A stretch of 64,000 nt of DNA from NCBI GenBank assembly GCA_045648025.1, contig JAZRNH010000063.1, positions 1 through 64,000 of the forward strand, given 5' to 3'. The stretch is from RGIG1681 sp045648025. Its GTDB lineage: Bacteria > Bacillota > Clostridia > Christensenellales > UBA1242. Below the pieces are notes generated by a model, which was not told the origin of the DNA, made no database searches, and saw nothing but the letters and a program-made list of their open reading frames with translations. Positions 23,485 to 31,250 of the stretch are shown here, piece by piece (within the stretch, counting starts at the first letter, position 1; each line of letters opens with the position of its first letter). Made by a program: the position numbers and the translations under genes.

Positions 23485-24390
23485 ATGAAAAAATCTGCTA
23501 GATTAACATATATTTGGCATCGTATTTTGATGGGTATAGTTTTTATAGTCAGCCTTTTGGGTGTTGTGTTAAACGACGATCAATCGGTTAAGTCTGACTA
23601 TCTTTTTAACTGTGCACAAAGTGGTATGTTTTTGATTTTTTCACTAGTTCCAGTCTTTTTGAAAAAACTTAAACTTGATGTTCCTGATTTCTTCTATATT
23701 GTGTTTATTGTATTTTGTTTGGCACATTTCTTCCTTGGAGAAATTTTGGGATTCTTTGTTATATTTAAATGGTGGGATTCAGTTCTTCACACATTCTCAG
23801 GTATGCTTATTGCACTTTTAAGTTTTTCACTTATAAGTTTATTAAATAATCACCTTGGAAACTTTAAACTTAATATGGGATTTGCAATTTTGTTTGCATT
23901 TTCACTTTCAGTGACCATTGGTGTTATTTGGGAAATTATTGAATTTACTGCCGATACATGGTTTGGTCTTAATATGCAAAGAGCTTATGTTTCAACTCTT
24001 TCTGGAAGGGGTGAACCATTTTTGGGACAAGCAGCACTAGCTGACACAATGAAAGATTTGATTCTTGATTCAATTGGTGCTGGTTTTGTATGTTTGCTTT
24101 GTGGAATTGGTGCATACAAAAAGAGAATTAGTCTTGAAGATTTATCATTTATTAAAAGAAGAGTTAAGGTTGAACCTGTAACCAATGAATCAGTTGATTT
24201 TGCAGCTATAACAACTGGTGATGGCGAATCGGTTGAACCAAAAGAAATGATTCCAATTTTTGATAATGAATCAAAAGAAATTGTTGTTGAAGAAAATTCA
24301 AAAATAGAAGAAAAACCAAAAACAACAAAAAAGAAGAGTCACCCACAAAAGGTAACTGCTAAAAAGGTAAATAAAAACTCTCAAAAATAA
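23485..24390 (+). CDS. YjdF/DUF2238-like membrane protein with basic tail
   Basis: A 301-residue protein with about six membrane helices. FKWWDSVLHTFSGMLIALLS and the GVIWEIIEFTADTWFG block are diagnostic of the DUF2238/YjdF membrane family of unknown function. The last 70 residues are soluble, first acidic and then Lys/Thr-rich (PKTTKKKSHPQKVTAKKVNK), like the tails of YajC and SecF in this genome. ATG 23485 is chosen because GGGGGA lies just upstream; a TTG 12 bases earlier is part of that site. TTGACA near 23429 may be its promoter. Confidence 0.72.
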   Translation: MKKSARLTYIWHRILMGIVFIVSLLGVVLNDDQSVKSDYLFNCAQSGMFLIFSLVPVFLKKLKLDVPDFFYIVFIVFCLAHFFLGEILGFFVIFKWWDSVLHTFSGMLIALLSFSLISLLNNHLGNFKLNMGFAILFAFSLSVTIGVIWEIIEFTADTWFGLNMQRAYVSTLSGRGEPFLGQAALADTMKDLILDSIGAGFVCLLCGIGAYKKRISLEDLSFIKRRVKVEPVTNESVDFAAITTGDGESVEPKEMIPIFDNESKEIVVEENSKIEEKPKTTKKKSHPQKVTAKKVNKNSQK

Positions 24391-24469
24391 TAAATTTGAG
24401 AGTTTTTTAATTGCTAAAATATTGTTTGTTTATGTAAAATATAGTCATTAAAAATGTTTAGGAGATATT

Positions 24470-25003
24470 ATGAAAAAGGTTCTTATAATTTCATCTAGTC
24501 CAAGGAAAAATGGAAATTCTGACAGAATGTGCAGAGAGTTTGAAAAAGGTGCAGTTGAAGCAGGAAATGAAGTTTGTTATGTTAGACTTGCAGAAAAAAA
24601 TATTGGTTATTGTATTGGTTGTTATGCTTGTCAAAACAATGGAAAATGTTTTAAAAATGATGATATGCAAGAACTACAAGAAAAAGTTTTAGCTGCTGAT
24701 GTTTTGGTTTTAGCAACACCTGTTTATTTTTATTCAATGTCAGCACAGCTTAAAACATTTATTGATAGACTCACTCCAATTTATGAAGAGGTTAGGTCAG
24801 ATATTTATTTGTTTGCTACAGCATGGGATCCTGAAGTTAAAAATTTAGAATCAACATTAGAGGCTATGAGAGGTTTAACAAGAGACTGTTTTGAAGGTTG
24901 TGAAGAAAAGGCTGCAATTGCAGTTTCAGATGTTGGTGGAATGGGTGAGATTGAAGGTAGAAAAGAACTTGAAACTGCTTATAATCTTGGCAAAAATTGT
25001 TAA
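24470..25003 (+). CDS. NAD(P)H-dependent flavin oxidoreductase (iron-sulfur flavoprotein-like)
   Basis: Flavodoxin-fold protein of 177 residues. The FMN phosphate loop SSSPRKNGNSDRMCREF is at residue 8, followed by IGYCIGCYACQNNGKCFKND with a Cys cluster typical of the WrbA/iron-sulfur-flavoprotein group, and TPVYFYSMSAQLKTFIDR, the flavin-contacting loop. It probably transfers electrons from NAD(P)H or ferredoxin to small acceptors in the cytoplasm. Whether it binds an Fe-S cluster is unclear. AGGAG is present and the gene is monocistronic with a terminator downstream. Confidence 0.85.
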   Translation: MKKVLIISSSPRKNGNSDRMCREFEKGAVEAGNEVCYVRLAEKNIGYCIGCYACQNNGKCFKNDDMQELQEKVLAADVLVLATPVYFYSMSAQLKTFIDRLTPIYEEVRSDIYLFATAWDPEVKNLESTLEAMRGLTRDCFEGCEEKAAIAVSDVGGMGEIEGRKELETAYNLGKNC

Positions 25004-25013
25004 TAAAAAAATC

Positions 25014-25041
25014 AAGACAAGTTTTATCACTTGTCTTTTTA
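25014..25041 (+). terminator. Terminator after the flavoprotein gene
   Basis: AAGACAAGT and ACTTGTCTT arms with a T-rich tail. Confidence 0.85.
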
Positions 25042-25061
25042 TTGATATAAAATCATAACTA

Positions 25062-25090
25062 TTGACTATGTGAATAAATTATGATATAAT
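25062..25090 (+). promoter_or_regulatory. SigA promoter of the WG-repeat/M16 operon
   Basis: TTGACT (25062-25067), 17 bases, TATAAT (25085-25090), extended by TG. Confidence 0.8.
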
Positions 25091-25114
25091 TTATGTAACT
25101 ATGAGGGCAAAAAT

Positions 25115-26608
25115 ATGAGATATTTAGACTCAACAAAAGTAAGTCATATTTCAGTTGCGGGTGATGATAAATTTATTGTTGCCATTTTTCGCGATGACAA
25201 AAAAAGAGAAAGAACCTTTATGGATAGTCTTGGAAGAATTTCTGATAAAGGCTATTATAATCTTGAAAAAAGAGATAGAGATAATTTTTTTGAAGCAGAA
25301 TATGATGCAGGGTCAAGGCAAAAAATTTTAATTAATCCAGAAGGTGAAGAAATTTTTGTTTTTGGAAGCAGAGATGAAGTTCATCCATTTAGAGATGGCT
25401 TTGCAGTGTTTGAACCAGATAAAGCGGAAAGAAATTACTGGGTTTCTGAAAAAGGTGAAATATTTGGGCAAGAATTTAAAACAGTTTATGACTTTTCTTA
25501 TGGTCTTGCCGTTGCTCAACTTTTAAATGGAAACTTTGTGTTTGTTAATACAAAATTTGATATTGTTAGTCCAGAATTTGAACATATTATGCCATTTTTT
25601 AATGAAAATTATACAACAGCTGTTATTTGTGGCAAGACTGTTGTTATTGATAAAAATTATCAAATTATAAGCGATGGTTTTATTGATGAAAATGGAATAA
25701 AACAAGACTATAAAACAATATATTACATTGATAAAAACAATATAATTTATCATTATGATTCAGATAAAAAATTAAAATTTTCACTTATTAGCATTGATGG
25801 AAAACAACTTGGAACAGACCACTGGTCAATTGCTGGGTTTGTTGATGGAATATGCAGGGTTCAGGACCCTGACGGAACAGGATATGTTGACCTTTCTGGA
25901 AACTATATAACAAATCAAAAATTTATCAATGCAAGTGATTTTAAAGAAGGTTTTGCTGTTGTTGGTGGCTTTGATGAAAATAGAGAGTTTATTTTTGCAT
26001 TTTTAAAACCAGATGGCACACTTTTAGATTTTGATTCATCATATTTTAAATCGCACCCAGAAAAGAGTAAAAATTGGATAGAATTTGCTAGTGATTTTAG
26101 CGAAGGATTAGGAACGGTTATTGTCAAAGGAACAAAAAGATATGCTGTTGACAAAACTGGAAAAATTTTGAAAGGTGCTTCATGGCTTGGTGAGTTTCAC
26201 AGTGGACTTGCAACTTATGAAACAAAGTCAAAAAAGAAATCATATTTAAACACTAAATTTGAATCATTTTCAAAAGAATTTGACAGTGCTAGTAGATTTT
26301 ATGGTCGTTTTGCAGTTGTTGCAAATGGTGATGATTATGATGTTATTTTGCAAAACGAAACAATGCTTAGTGAAATTAGCAAGTTTGCTGAGCAAATTGA
26401 AATTAATCCAAGAAATATAATAATGCTTCCAGATAATTTCTTTTTTGATGAAAAATTGATTGCTAATTTCTTTGAACTTTCACTTGATGTTGCAACAAGA
26501 ACGGGTGATGAAGAATATTTGCAAATTTCAAAAAGAATTTCTGAAAGACTTAAAGAAAGAGTTCAAGAACAGGCAAATTTAAATAAACTTAGAGGCAAAA
26601 ATGGTTAA
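25115..26608 (+). CDS. WG-repeat (beta-propeller-like) protein
   Basis: A 497-residue soluble protein built from about eight irregular repeats of the WG/KWG type: short beta strands with FRDGFAVFEPD, FSYGLAVAQLLNGNFVFVN, FVDGICRVQDPDGTGYVDLSG, FKEGFAVVGGFDENREFIFA, FSEGLGTVIVKGTKRYAVDK and FHSGLATYETKSKKKSYLN. Such repeats make interaction surfaces; no enzyme motif is seen, and there is no signal peptide. The last 60 residues are helical and charged. It overlaps the following M16 peptidase gene by eight bases, suggesting that the two are made together. GAGGGC precedes the start. Confidence 0.8.
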   Translation: MRYLDSTKVSHISVAGDDKFIVAIFRDDKKRERTFMDSLGRISDKGYYNLEKRDRDNFFEAEYDAGSRQKILINPEGEEIFVFGSRDEVHPFRDGFAVFEPDKAERNYWVSEKGEIFGQEFKTVYDFSYGLAVAQLLNGNFVFVNTKFDIVSPEFEHIMPFFNENYTTAVICGKTVVIDKNYQIISDGFIDENGIKQDYKTIYYIDKNNIIYHYDSDKKLKFSLISIDGKQLGTDHWSIAGFVDGICRVQDPDGTGYVDLSGNYITNQKFINASDFKEGFAVVGGFDENREFIFAFLKPDGTLLDFDSSYFKSHPEKSKNWIEFASDFSEGLGTVIVKGTKRYAVDKTGKILKGASWLGEFHSGLATYETKSKKKSYLNTKFESFSKEFDSASRFYGRFAVVANGDDYDVILQNETMLSEISKFAEQIEINPRNIIMLPDNFFFDEKLIANFFELSLDVATRTGDEEYLQISKRISERLKERVQEQANLNKLRGKNG

Positions 26609-27860
26609 TATTAAAACTTATAAAAATGGACTTAGGTTGTGTCACGAAAAAAATGACAAAAATGTTATTGCAATTAACATATTGTTTAATGTGGGTTCGC
26701 AAAATGAATCTGAAAATGAACAAGGTTATTCACATTTTATTGAGCATTTGCTCTTTAAAAGTTCAGAAAAATACTCAACCATTGATATAATGGACAAACT
26801 TAGTTATTATGGTGCAGATTTTAATGCTTACACATCAAGAACAGTAACTAGATACATTTTTAAATGTTTAAAAGAAAATTTTGAACCTTGCTTTGAAATT
26901 TATTCGGATATGATATTAAACCCTAAGTTTGATCCAGATGAAATTGACAAAGAAAGAAATGTTGTTGTTGAAGAAATGAAAAAGTGTGATGATGATCCAG
27001 TTGAAGTTCTTTATAGAACTGTTATGGAAAATTATTATTACGGAAACTCTTATGCTCACGATGAACTTGGAACTGAAAAAAATATTATGACTGTTTCAAG
27101 AGAGCAATTGCTTGAATATAAAAACAAGCATTACACCGCAAACAATTGCATTGTATCGGTTGCTGGAAATATTGAATTTGATGAACTTGATAAAATTATT
27201 GAAAAATATTTTGTTTCAAATTTCAAATCGGCAGGTGAGCCATATTCTTTAAAAAAGCAAGAGATTGTGCCTAATATTAAAGAAAAATATACAATTGTTG
27301 AAAGAGATGATAATCAAGCAAATGTTTGCATACATATTGCATCGGTTCCATCTTTTAGTGATAAAAAATATATTGCAGATGTTTACACAAGTATTTTGGG
27401 AAATTCGCAAAACTCAAGACTTTATAAAATTATTAGAGAAGAACTTGGTTTGGTTTATACTGTTTATGCTTTTGCAGACAATGTTTCTGTGACAGGTGGA
27501 ATATTTATTATGCTTGGAACTAGACCAAAAAATGTTAAAAAGGCAGTTAGTGAAATCAAAAAGATTATTTTAGATTTTGCAAAAAACGGTGCAACAGAAG
27601 AAGAACTTGAAAGAGTTAAAAATTTAAAGAAGTCTGTTATTGAATTTAATGGCGAAACAAACAGTGACACAGCTGAAGCAAATGGCAGTATGCTTCATTT
27701 GCACGGAAATTGCAAAACAATTGAAGAAAGAAAACAAAATTATTCTGCTGTAACAATTTCTGCTGTTAATGAATTTGCAAAAGTTATTGCAAACGAAGAT
27801 AGATTTAATGTTGTTGCTGTTGGAAAGAATTTAAACATTGATGATTTAAAGCAATTTTAG
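26601..27860 (+). CDS. M16-family zinc peptidase
   Basis: A 419-residue processing-peptidase-like protein with two homologous halves. The inverted zinc motif HFIEH (HxxEH) lies in GYSHFIEHLLFKS near residue 45, and the distal Glu in ERNVVVEEMKK near residue 120; the C-terminal half has the R/Y pair region NSRLYKIIREELGLVYTVY. It is predicted active, unlike the M16 protein encoded at 62383. Family members cleave small peptides in a closed chamber; the substrate here is unknown. Translationally coupled to the WG-repeat gene. Confidence 0.9.
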   Translation: MVNIKTYKNGLRLCHEKNDKNVIAINILFNVGSQNESENEQGYSHFIEHLLFKSSEKYSTIDIMDKLSYYGADFNAYTSRTVTRYIFKCLKENFEPCFEIYSDMILNPKFDPDEIDKERNVVVEEMKKCDDDPVEVLYRTVMENYYYGNSYAHDELGTEKNIMTVSREQLLEYKNKHYTANNCIVSVAGNIEFDELDKIIEKYFVSNFKSAGEPYSLKKQEIVPNIKEKYTIVERDDNQANVCIHIASVPSFSDKKYIADVYTSILGNSQNSRLYKIIREELGLVYTVYAFADNVSVTGGIFIMLGTRPKNVKKAVSEIKKIILDFAKNGATEEELERVKNLKKSVIEFNGETNSDTAEANGSMLHLHGNCKTIEERKQNYSAVTISAVNEFAKVIANEDRFNVVAVGKNLNIDDLKQF

Positions 27861-27913
27861 ACAAAAACATTTGTTCAAAATAAATATATGATTAAAATAT
27901 TGTCGCAAGTTTG

Positions 27914-27942
27914 TTGACAATATTTTTTTTTAGTATTATATT
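27914..27942 (+). promoter_or_regulatory. htpG promoter
   Basis: TTGACA (27914-27919), 17 bases, TATATT (27937-27942). The CIRCE operator overlaps the transcription start. Confidence 0.8.
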
Positions 27943-27943
27943 G

Positions 27944-27970
27944 TTAGCAGTTGGCAATAATGAGTGCTAA
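27944..27970 (+). promoter_or_regulatory. CIRCE operator (HrcA binding site)
   Basis: TTAGCAGTT-N9-GAGTGCTAA. The right half is the exact CIRCE arm; the left has two changes from TTAGCACTC. The nine-base spacer and its place just after the -10 fit HrcA heat-shock repression of htpG. Confidence 0.8.
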
Positions 27971-28006
27971 TTTATAAAATTAAAATTTGATATTTAGGAG
28001 ATTTAA

Positions 28007-29884
28007 ATGAAAAGTTTTAAAACCGAATCGAAAAGAATTTTAGATTTAATGATAAACTCAATTTACACAAACAAAGAAATCTTTTTAAGAGAACTTATTT
28101 CAAACTGCTCTGATGCTATTGATAAACTTTATTATAAAAGCCTTTCAGAAAATATTGGTTTGAACCGTGGTGATTTTGAAATTAAGATTTCTGCAGATAA
28201 AGAAAATAGAACTTTAACAATTTCTGATAATGGAATTGGTATGACAGCAGAAGAACTTGAAAACAATCTTGGAACTATTGCAAAAAGTGGTTCACTTGCT
28301 TTCAAAAAAGACAATGCTAAAAAAGAAGATATTGACATTATCGGTCAATTTGGTGTTGGTTTTTATTCTGTGTTTATGATTGGCGAAAAAGTTGAAGTTT
28401 TGTCAAAAGCATATGGTGAAAAAGAGGCAAATGTTTGGGTTAGTTCGGGTGCTGAAGGCTATGAAGTTAAATCAGCAGAAAAAGAAACTAATGGAACAGA
28501 AATTAAAATTTATTTAAAAGCAGACACAGAAGATGACAGATATTCTGAATTTATGGAATATTATAAACTTCGTGAACTTATTAAAAGATATTCAGACTAT
28601 ATTAGATATCCAATAAAAATTGAAAACGAAGTTCCTGCAGCCGATGAAACAACCGATGAAAATGGAAAGCGAATCACAACCGTAAAAGAGTGGGAAACCA
28701 TCAACTCAATGATTCCTATGTGGAGAAAACCAAAGTCTGAACTTTCTGATGAAGACTATAATAAGTTTTATAAAGATATGTTTTATGATATTGATGACCC
28801 ATTTATGCATTTGCATTATCAAGTTGAAGGTTTGATTGATTATAAAGCTTTGATTTATATTCCAAAAAAATGTCCTGAAGCATATTTTTCAAAATATTTT
28901 GAAAGAGGTTTAAAGCTTTATTCAAATGGTGTTTTAATTATGGATAAGTGCAAAGAACTTATTCCTGAATATTTTGGATTTGTTCAAGGTTTGGTTGACT
29001 GTGAACTTTCGCTCAACATTTCACGTGAAACCGTGCAACAAGATAGACAACTTAGAAAAATTGCTCAAAATATTGAAAAACAAATCAGAAAAGAACTTCA
29101 AGATTTGGTTGATAATGATAGAGAAAAATATGAACAATTTTATAAGAGTTTTGGTTTACAACTCAAAGTTGGAATCTATAATAACTGGGGTATGGACAAA
29201 GAAAAACTTCAAGACCTTGTTATGTTCTATTCTGTAAAACAAGACAAACTTGTTACATTTAAAGACTATGTTGCAAAAATGCCTGAAGATCAAAAGTTTA
29301 TTTATTATGCAACAGGCAACTCAATTTTATCTGTTAAAAAGATGCCACAAACAGAAAAAGTTTTAAATTCTGGTTATGATGTTCTTTGTATGACTGACAA
29401 TGTTGATGAATTTGCAATCAAATATGTTGCGGCTTATGATGGAAAAGAATTTAAAAATGTAACCGATGGCAATACTGGAATAGAAAACACAACCGAAGAA
29501 ACAAATGAAGAAGACAAGCCACTTTTAGAGCTTATTGAATCTGCACTTCAAGGCGAAGTTTTTGCAGTTAAACTTTCTAAAAAGCTTGGCGACCACCCAG
29601 TATGTTTGTCAACAGAAGGTGAAGTTTCAATTGAAATGGAAAAAGTGTTTAGAAATATGCCACAAGGCGATCCATCAACACAAGATATTAGGGCTAAAAA
29701 GATTCTTGAAATCAATGCAGAACACAAAATCTATGAAAAAATGAAGTCACTTTTTGGAACAAATGATGAGGCAATAAAAGAAATTGCAACAGTGTTGCTT
29801 GATGAAGCAAAACTTATTGAAGGACTTCCAATTGATGATATGGAAAGGTTTGTTTCACTTGTTTCAAAATATATGGCAGAATAA
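28007..29884 (+). CDS. htpG: Molecular chaperone HtpG (Hsp90)
   Basis: Cytosolic Hsp90 chaperone of 625 residues, ATP-dependent and dimeric. The GHKL ATPase domain shows ELISNCSDAIDKLYY (Mg-binding Asn), LTISDNGIGMTAEELENNLG and GQFGVGFYSVFM. The middle domain has SKYFERGLKLYSNGVLIMDK and the catalytic Arg in LNISRETVQQDRQL; the C-terminal dimerisation part is complete. An acidic insert (NTTEETNEEDKP, near residue 500) is present. AGGAG precedes ATG. Expression is predicted to be under HrcA through the CIRCE site. Confidence 0.97.
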   Translation: MKSFKTESKRILDLMINSIYTNKEIFLRELISNCSDAIDKLYYKSLSENIGLNRGDFEIKISADKENRTLTISDNGIGMTAEELENNLGTIAKSGSLAFKKDNAKKEDIDIIGQFGVGFYSVFMIGEKVEVLSKAYGEKEANVWVSSGAEGYEVKSAEKETNGTEIKIYLKADTEDDRYSEFMEYYKLRELIKRYSDYIRYPIKIENEVPAADETTDENGKRITTVKEWETINSMIPMWRKPKSELSDEDYNKFYKDMFYDIDDPFMHLHYQVEGLIDYKALIYIPKKCPEAYFSKYFERGLKLYSNGVLIMDKCKELIPEYFGFVQGLVDCELSLNISRETVQQDRQLRKIAQNIEKQIRKELQDLVDNDREKYEQFYKSFGLQLKVGIYNNWGMDKEKLQDLVMFYSVKQDKLVTFKDYVAKMPEDQKFIYYATGNSILSVKKMPQTEKVLNSGYDVLCMTDNVDEFAIKYVAAYDGKEFKNVTDGNTGIENTTEETNEEDKPLLELIESALQGEVFAVKLSKKLGDHPVCLSTEGEVSIEMEKVFRNMPQGDPSTQDIRAKKILEINAEHKIYEKMKSLFGTNDEAIKEIATVLLDEAKLIEGLPIDDMERFVSLVSKYMAE

Positions 29885-29891
29885 CAATTTT

Positions 29892-29928
29892 AAAGGATGA
29901 ATTTTGTATAAAATTTATCCTTTTTTTA
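29892..29928 (+). terminator. Terminator after htpG
   Basis: AAAGGATGAATTTT and AAATTTATCCTTT arms with a small AT loop, then a T-run. Confidence 0.75.
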
Positions 29929-29997
29929 TTAAAAAACAGTTGACAAAACAACCTTTTGACACTAGTTGTAAAATTTAAATTTTTTTTAATTTTCTTT

Positions 29998-30026
29998 TTG
30001 ACTTAAAATTTCATTTGTGATAGAAT
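29998..30026 (+). promoter_or_regulatory. SigA promoter of the 30098 gene
   Basis: TTGACT (29998-30003), 17 bases, extended -10 TGATAGAAT (TAGAAT 30021-30026). Confidence 0.75.
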
Positions 30027-30097
30027 CTATTCGTTTTGTTGGTATTTTTTTCTGAACCAAAAAACCGCTACTTAATTACGATAGAAAAAAGGAATTT

Positions 30098-30679
30098 ATG
30101 CTAATGAAAAATAGAAATTTGAGAACATTTTTAATAAGTTTATCTATGATTGTTTTGGGTGTTTTTATCTCACTTTGCATTGTGCTTCCAACAGTGAATT
30201 ATAATGAAGAATCTGCTAATATTGGAAATACATTTGTAAACAAAAACTATGAGAGCAATGATGGAAAAATTTCAGCAACTGTTCAAAATGGAAATCAAGA
30301 AAACAACACAACGGTTGATGATGGAACTGTGAAATTTTTCACCAATGAGCAAACTGTTTCTAAAACAAAAAATATTGTTGGTGAAACCACAATGCTCACA
30401 GTTTCGTTTAAGGTTTTTGCAGTTAATGAAACTAGCACAAACAAAACAATTCATTCATCTGCATTCAATGGAAAATATGACATTGATTCTGCTGGTCTAT
30501 TTTATAAAATTGAATGCAATGATGATGAAAAATCAAAAACGGTTTTGCCGGGTGAAAGTCAAGATTTTGACTTCTCTTTAACTTATGTAATTACAGATAC
30601 AGAAAATTTTAAAGCAAATAATAAATTTAACCTTACCATCAACTATATGGCAGATGAAGTATTTTCAATTGCCGTGTAG
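30098..30679 (+). CDS. Exported hypothetical protein
   Basis: A 193-residue protein with an N-terminal membrane or signal segment (residues about 10-33, LISLSMIVLGVFISLCIVLP) and an extracellular part rich in Asn, Thr, Ser and Asp with alternating beta strands (TMLTVSFKVFAVNE, FDFSLTYVITD, FNLTINYMADE), typical of an immunoglobulin-like or DUF4352-type sandwich. There is no cysteine pair or sorting motif. AAGGA is close to ATG 30098; ATG 30104 is possible. No family is recognised. Flanked by htpG and rlmH with its own promoter. Confidence 0.7.
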   Translation: MLMKNRNLRTFLISLSMIVLGVFISLCIVLPTVNYNEESANIGNTFVNKNYESNDGKISATVQNGNQENNTTVDDGTVKFFTNEQTVSKTKNIVGETTMLTVSFKVFAVNETSTNKTIHSSAFNGKYDIDSAGLFYKIECNDDEKSKTVLPGESQDFDFSLTYVITDTENFKANNKFNLTINYMADEVFSIAV

Positions 30680-30742
30680 TTGGTTTGGAACAATTTGTTC
30701 CAAATGGTGAGGTTTTTTTGTTTGCAGTTTTTTGCGAAATAA

Positions 30743-30771
30743 TTGCAATTAATATTAAAATGTATTATATT
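30743..30771 (+). promoter_or_regulatory. rlmH promoter (leaderless geometry)
   Basis: TTGCAA (30743-30748), 17 bases, TATATT (30766-30771); the ATG at 30778 is seven bases after the -10 and has no ribosome-binding site. Confidence 0.6.
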
Positions 30772-30777
30772 GTAATT

Positions 30778-31236
30778 ATGAAAATTAATATTGTATCAGT
30801 TGGAAAAATTAAAGAAAAGTTTTATATTTCTGCAATTGAAGAGTATGCAAAACGACTTTCAAGATTTTGTTCATTTAACATTATTGAAGTTGATGAAGCT
30901 TCAAAGATTGATAATCTTGAAAAAAAGTCAGAAGCAGAAGGCAAGTTGCTTTTAGAAAAATGTTCAGGTGTAATTGTTGCTCTTGATGGAAAAGGAAAAC
31001 AACTCTCAAGCCCTGAAATTGCTGATTTTATCAAAAATAATCAAGTTTCTGGTGTTAGTGAAATATCTTTCGTTATTGGTGGCTCAAATGGGCTTTCACA
31101 GGCTGTTTTGTCTGCAGCTAAACTTGTTCTTTCGTTTGGAAAAATTACTTTTCCACATCAACTTTTTAGAGTGGTTTTAACCGAACAAATTTACAGAGCA
31201 TTTACAATAATTTCAGGGCTTCCATATCACAAATAA
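30778..31236 (+). CDS. rlmH: 23S rRNA pseudouridine-1915 N3-methyltransferase RlmH
   Basis: SPOUT methyltransferase of 152 residues that methylates pseudouridine 1915 of 23S rRNA on assembled ribosomes. The protein starts MKINIVSVGKIKEKFY, carries VALDGKGKQLSSPEIADF, the SAM-binding knot SFVIGGSNGLSQAVL, and the C-terminal hallmark PHQLFRVVLTEQIYRAFTII ending in YHK. Length equals the family norm when started at ATG 30778; a longer upstream reading is not conserved. It lies 14 bases before the heavy-metal ATPase gene. Confidence 0.96.
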   Translation: MKINIVSVGKIKEKFYISAIEEYAKRLSRFCSFNIIEVDEASKIDNLEKKSEAEGKLLLEKCSGVIVALDGKGKQLSSPEIADFIKNNQVSGVSEISFVIGGSNGLSQAVLSAAKLVLSFGKITFPHQLFRVVLTEQIYRAFTIISGLPYHK

Positions 31237-31250
31237 TACAAGGAGAATTT

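Noticed and set aside
30098..30679. TasA/camelysin-type matrix protein
   Set aside because: Size and exported beta-rich character are suggestive, but no family motif or sipW/tapA neighbour is present.
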